A model generated the notes under the pieces. It was not told the DNA's origin. It worked only from the letters and a program-made list of their open reading frames with translations, and made no database searches. The position numbers and the translations under genes are program-made. Shown here piece after piece: positions 4,602-7,518 of a stretch of DNA of 7,518 nucleotides. The number at the start of each line of letters is the position of its first letter. The first letter of the stretch is position 1. Source of the DNA: an uncultured bacterium (GTDB lineage Bacteria > Patescibacteriota > Patescibacteriia > UBA1558 > GWA2-36-10); NCBI GenBank assembly GCA_937912185.1, contig CALDOH010000006.1:1-7518 (forward strand), written 5' to 3'.

Positions 4602-7279
4602 CAAAATTTCAAATTTGTAGTGAATGTGGAGGCAAGGGAAGTGTTGCTGGGCAAAAATGCAATACCTGTTTTGGGCATGACCATTTTTATTTTTCTGATA
4701 ACAATTTGATTTTTTGGCAAAAGGAAATCAGCTACGGTCATATTTTTGTAAGAGAAACAAAAAAGACTATCAATATATTGATTAACACTTTTTTGATTAT
4801 TGCAGCTATCACTACTATTGCTATTCTCTACGTCATACTTAGCAAGATTAAGTTTGACCCGCGAGCTTTGATAGACTTTGTCACAACCGCCAGTAGCAAC
4901 AATCTTTTGTTGTGGTTTTTTATACTTTTGGATATGTACTTGTATTATCGTTTGACCAAGGTGACCCATAGCCGGGATCAAAGATTTAAGTTGCTTAGAA
5001 ACAAAGAAATATACACGCATCACAATATAGCTGACGATCTTAGTCCACAGACATCCAAGATTTTAGATAAGGCCTGGCTCTATGCGGGGTATAAAAAAGT
5101 TTTTCCAGTGACTGTCTGGCACCTACTTTATATTTTGCTTGATGACAGAGAAATACGTTTGGTGTTGGCTAGACTTGGGGTGGGAGCAGAAAACCTCAAG
5201 AAAAAAATAGATGATGAATTACCGACACTGATTTCTGATTCAGACAAACGTCCGGTTTTGACCGAGACCTTTAAAAACGTAATGCTCAATGCCTATATTC
5301 ATATGCATGATCGCCAAGCTCAGCAAATTGCTGAAGTAGATCTTTTGTATGGTCTGGTAGTTTCTAGTCAGGCTATAAGAAACTTTTTTTATGATTTTGA
5401 TATTGATGAGGAGAAAATTGATAACGTAATTGCTTGGGTAAGAATAAATAGCGAACTGATGCTACGTTATCGTCGTTTCCGTTCCAAATCATTTTTCAAA
5501 CCAAAATCTGGTATCAATCGATCCTATACCGCCGTAGCTACACCACTGCTCAATAGTTTTTCACAAGACCTCACCTTGATGGCAAAATTTGGTGGCTTAC
5601 CACTAACTGTAGCCAGAGAAAAGGAAATCACCGAAGTGATCAATACTATGGAAAGTGATCTTTCTAGCGTTATTTTAGTTGGCCCTTCTGGTATCGGTAA
5701 AGATAGGATAGTAGAGGGTATTGCTAGTCAGATGATGGCCGAAGAAGTACCAGAGCTTTTTCAAGACAAACGCTTGGTCAGTATCTCAGTATCACTTTTG
5801 ATATCTGGTGCTACTGGAACAGGTAGATTAGAAGAAAGGTTTTTGACTATATTACAGGAGACTATGATCTCTGGTAATATTATTTTACATATTGAAAATA
5901 TTCATCAACTAATTGGTATTTCTTCTGAAGGAACAGAAGGAATTGATTTGTCACAGGTTTTAGCGGCAGAAGTACGTAAGCGAAATATTTTGATAATAGG
6001 TACAACTGATAATCAAAGCTATGTAGAATATTTAGAGGGTAGTGAACTGGGCAATAGCCTCAAGAAGATTGCTATCAAGGAACCAGATAAAAATCAGACT
6101 ATCCAAATTATGGAGGCTCATGTTGGCACAGTCGAGGGTAAACACAATGTTTATTTTACCTACAATGCATTAGAGAGAATCTATGATTTGTCCAATCGTT
6201 ATATACCAGATCAGTATTTGCCTAAAAAAGCGATTGACTTGATGGACGAAGCGGGTATCTTTGTTTCCAAGGCTGGCCGGCAAGATAGGCTGGTACGCGG
6301 AGAAGATATTGAAGCCTTGGTTTCTCACAAGACAAATATTCCACTTACCAATGTAACTGCCAAAGAATCAGCCAAACTGGTAAACTTGGAAGAAGAAATT
6401 CATCGACGATTGATTGGCCAAGATGAGGCAGTTGGAATGGTAGCCTCTTCATTGCGTCGAGCTAGAGCTGAGCTTAGAGATACCAATCGGCCAATTGTAA
6501 ATTTGTTGTTTCTTGGTCCAACTGGTGTTGGTAAAACAGAATTAGCCAAGACAGTGGCTGAAACTTACTTTGGTAATGAAGACGATATGATTCGTCTGGA
6601 CATGAGTGAATATCAAAACCAAGATAGTTTGGCTAGGCTTATTGGTTCACCAGAAAATCGTACTCCGGGTTTGCTGACTGAAGCAGTCAGGCACAAACCA
6701 TTTGCACTACTGCTACTAGATGAAATAGAAAAGGCCAATCCAGATATTTTGAATATCTTCTTGCAAGTAATGGAAGATGGTCGCTTAACTGACGCTTTAG
6801 GTAGAACAGTTGATTTTACCAATATGATTATTGTAGCTACTTCCAATGCCGGCACCTCATATATTCAGGAACAGATTTCAGCTGGCAAAAAAGTAGATGA
6901 GTTTAAAGATATTTTGATAAAAGAAAAATTAAAAGATCTATTTAGGCCAGAATTTTTAAATCGTTTTGATGGCGTGGTTGTCTTTAGACCACTCAAACGC
7001 GAAGAAATCTATCAGATTGCTGGCTTGATGCTCAAGAAGGTCCAAAAGAGACTTGATGATAAAGGAATTTTCTTTGAAGTGACCGAAGCTGCTAAGCGTG
7101 AATTGGCTGAGGCCGGTTTTGATCCAGTATTTGGTGCTAGACCACTTAGACGTGTAATCCAAGAAAGGGTAGATAATGCCCTGAGTGATTTTTTACTTGC
7201 GGGCAACGTTGGTCGTCGTGATGTAATTGTTTATGATGTTGGTGGTAAGTTGAGTTTGAGAAAACCAACTAGTTATTAA
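4592..7279 (+). CDS. Membrane-anchored ClpB/ClpC-type (Hsp100) AAA+ ATPase with degenerate first ATPase domain
   Basis: An 895-residue two-ring Hsp100 relative, probably on the inner face of the membrane. In order: a zinc ribbon with C9, C12, C23, C26 (CxxCGGKG...CxxC, DnaJ-like); membrane helices at about 60-83 and 104-120; a Clp-N-like double helical repeat at about 152-290 (VWHLLYILL near 175); NBD1 from about 345; NBD2 from about 600. NBD2 looks functional: Walker A GPTGVGKT (642-649), Walker B LLLLDE (D710, E711), arginine finger R791 in FRPEFLNR, and sensor 2 GAR (848-850). NBD1 is degraded: GPSGIGKD (364-371) has Asp for Thr/Ser, Walker B reads IEN (E435, N436) instead of IDE, and the arginine-finger LERRF is LGNSL. 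Pore-loop tyrosines are missing in both rings (GATGTG at 406-411; GSPENRTPG at 685-693). There is no coiled-coil middle domain and no IGF/VGF ClpP loop. Annotation pipelines would call it a Clp protease ATP-binding subunit, but a protease partner is not implied by this sequence. Tandem stops TAA-TAA end it. Confidence 0.92.
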   Translation: MELAKFQICSECGGKGSVAGQKCNTCFGHDHFYFSDNNLIFWQKEISYGHIFVRETKKTINILINTFLIIAAITTIAILYVILSKIKFDPRALIDFVTTASSNNLLLWFFILLDMYLYYRLTKVTHSRDQRFKLLRNKEIYTHHNIADDLSPQTSKILDKAWLYAGYKKVFPVTVWHLLYILLDDREIRLVLARLGVGAENLKKKIDDELPTLISDSDKRPVLTETFKNVMLNAYIHMHDRQAQQIAEVDLLYGLVVSSQAIRNFFYDFDIDEEKIDNVIAWVRINSELMLRYRRFRSKSFFKPKSGINRSYTAVATPLLNSFSQDLTLMAKFGGLPLTVAREKEITEVINTMESDLSSVILVGPSGIGKDRIVEGIASQMMAEEVPELFQDKRLVSISVSLLISGATGTGRLEERFLTILQETMISGNIILHIENIHQLIGISSEGTEGIDLSQVLAAEVRKRNILIIGTTDNQSYVEYLEGSELGNSLKKIAIKEPDKNQTIQIMEAHVGTVEGKHNVYFTYNALERIYDLSNRYIPDQYLPKKAIDLMDEAGIFVSKAGRQDRLVRGEDIEALVSHKTNIPLTNVTAKESAKLVNLEEEIHRRLIGQDEAVGMVASSLRRARAELRDTNRPIVNLLFLGPTGVGKTELAKTVAETYFGNEDDMIRLDMSEYQNQDSLARLIGSPENRTPGLLTEAVRHKPFALLLLDEIEKANPDILNIFLQVMEDGRLTDALGRTVDFTNMIIVATSNAGTSYIQEQISAGKKVDEFKDILIKEKLKDLFRPEFLNRFDGVVVFRPLKREEIYQIAGLMLKKVQKRLDDKGIFFEVTEAAKRELAEAGFDPVFGARPLRRVIQERVDNALSDFLLAGNVGRRDVIVYDVGGKLSLRKPTSY

Positions 7280-7292
7280 TAAATTTAGATAG

Positions 7293-7298
7293 AAAGGA
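7293..7298 (+). promoter_or_regulatory. Shine-Dalgarno of the DUF5684-like gene
   Basis: AAAGGA lies 9 bases before the ATG at 7308 in a 28-base gap after the ATPase gene. No terminator is seen in the gap, so the gene is probably the third of the same operon. Confidence 0.6.
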
Positions 7299-7307
7299 AA
7301 ATTTATT

Positions 7308-7518
7308 ATGGAAGAGACAAGTTTGCCAATGTGGTTTTGGGTAATCTATTGGATTGTACTACTTATAAACGTAGCGTCATTATGGAAGTTATTTCTCAAG
7401 GCCAATCAACCGGGCTGGGCTAGTATTATACCCATCTATAATACAGTAGTTTTTTTGCAGATTGCCGGTAAACCAATCTGGTGGTTGATATTAATTTTTA
7501 TTCCGGGTGTAAATTTTG
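7308..7518 (+). CDS. DUF5684-like small membrane protein (3' end cut by window)
   Basis: Seventy codons are visible and the frame is still open at the window edge. The first hydrophobic helix covers about residues 8-25. It is followed by WKLF.KA..PGWASIIPIYN (26-44), the hallmark I associate with DUF5684 and related small bacterial membrane proteins, then VVFLQIAGKPIWW and a second helix starting near 57 (LILIFIPGVNF). Family members usually have three or four helices and no assigned reaction. In some relatives this domain precedes a signal peptidase I-like region, which cannot be checked here because the gene is cut. The ATG is supported by AAAGGA upstream. Its place behind the ATPase gene suggests shared expression, and a shared function is only a guess. 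Confidence 0.8.
   Translation, partial: MEETSLPMWFWVIYWIVLLINVASLWKLFLKANQPGWASIIPIYNTVVFLQIAGKPIWWLILIFIPGVNF

Noticed and set aside
4598..5023. Long open frame on the minus strand (141 codons) opposite the ATPase N-terminus
   Set aside because: It lies antisense to clearly conserved zinc-ribbon and membrane segments, has no promoter or Shine-Dalgarno, and encodes no recognisable domain.
6033..6045. Third copy of TAGAGGGTAGTGA, matching the start of the cysteine-rich repeats
   Set aside because: It lies in the ATPase NBD1 in an aligned Clp segment and only reflects common codons for E-G-S-E; no flanking similarity.
1..7518. Recoding of TGA as glycine (Gracilibacteria/Absconditabacteria code)
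   Set aside because: All genes read through with normal GGN glycine codons and no in-frame TGA. That none of the visible stops is TGA is too small a sample to mean anything.
1..7518. CRISPR array, tRNA or rRNA genes, insertion sequence
   Set aside because: No regularly spaced short repeats, no cloverleaf-like segments and no transposase motifs were seen on either strand.

Overview
The window looks like a piece of a Patescibacteria (CPR, Parcubacteria-like) chromosome. This is inferred from gene content, not from a marker gene. The signs are moderately AT-rich DNA, short intergenic gaps, pilin-like proteins with a 'DARR..D' motif after the N-terminal helix, a small WW-Y-rich membrane protein next to a membrane-anchored Clp-type ATPase, and a DUF5684-like membrane protein. 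All genes read under the standard code. TGA is not needed as a sense codon, which argues against Gracilibacteria and Absconditabacteria.

Layout, all on the + strand. (1) At 1-45 there may be the tail of an upstream gene. (2) At 38-1897 lies a single-pass membrane protein with about four Ig-like/DUF11-like beta domains outside the cell. (3) Two bases later comes tgt (1900-3039), the enzyme that inserts the queuosine precursor into tRNA. It keeps its catalytic residues, but all four ligands of the usual structural zinc are absent, and it carries an in-frame 20-codon insertion made of a GC-rich palindromic repeat. (4) At 3075-4144 is a pilin-like protein fused to two tandem DUF4215-like cysteine-rich repeats, split by a -1 frameshift where the second repeat begins. 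A rho-independent terminator follows (4158-4193).

(5) A strong extended -10 promoter directly after the terminator begins a second operon. It contains a 125-residue membrane protein (4224-4601), a large membrane-anchored Clp/Hsp100 AAA+ ATPase (4592-7279, overlapping by 10 bases and therefore probably translationally coupled), and a DUF5684-like membrane protein cut by the window end (7308-7518).

The first half is cell-surface proteins around one tRNA-modification gene. The second half is the best candidate for an under-described system. Its ATPase has an N-terminal zinc ribbon, a transmembrane hairpin, a degraded first ATPase ring, an intact second ring, and no recognisable pore-loop tyrosine in either ring. 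It also lacks a middle domain and an obvious ClpP-docking loop. Made together with a small membrane protein, it may remodel membrane-associated complexes rather than feed a protease. That role is inference.

Expression signals fall into two styles. The genes at 3075 and 4224 have a TGn-extended -10 box ending 6-7 bases before the start codon, which implies leaderless mRNAs. The downstream genes at 4592 and 7308 have Shine-Dalgarno sequences.
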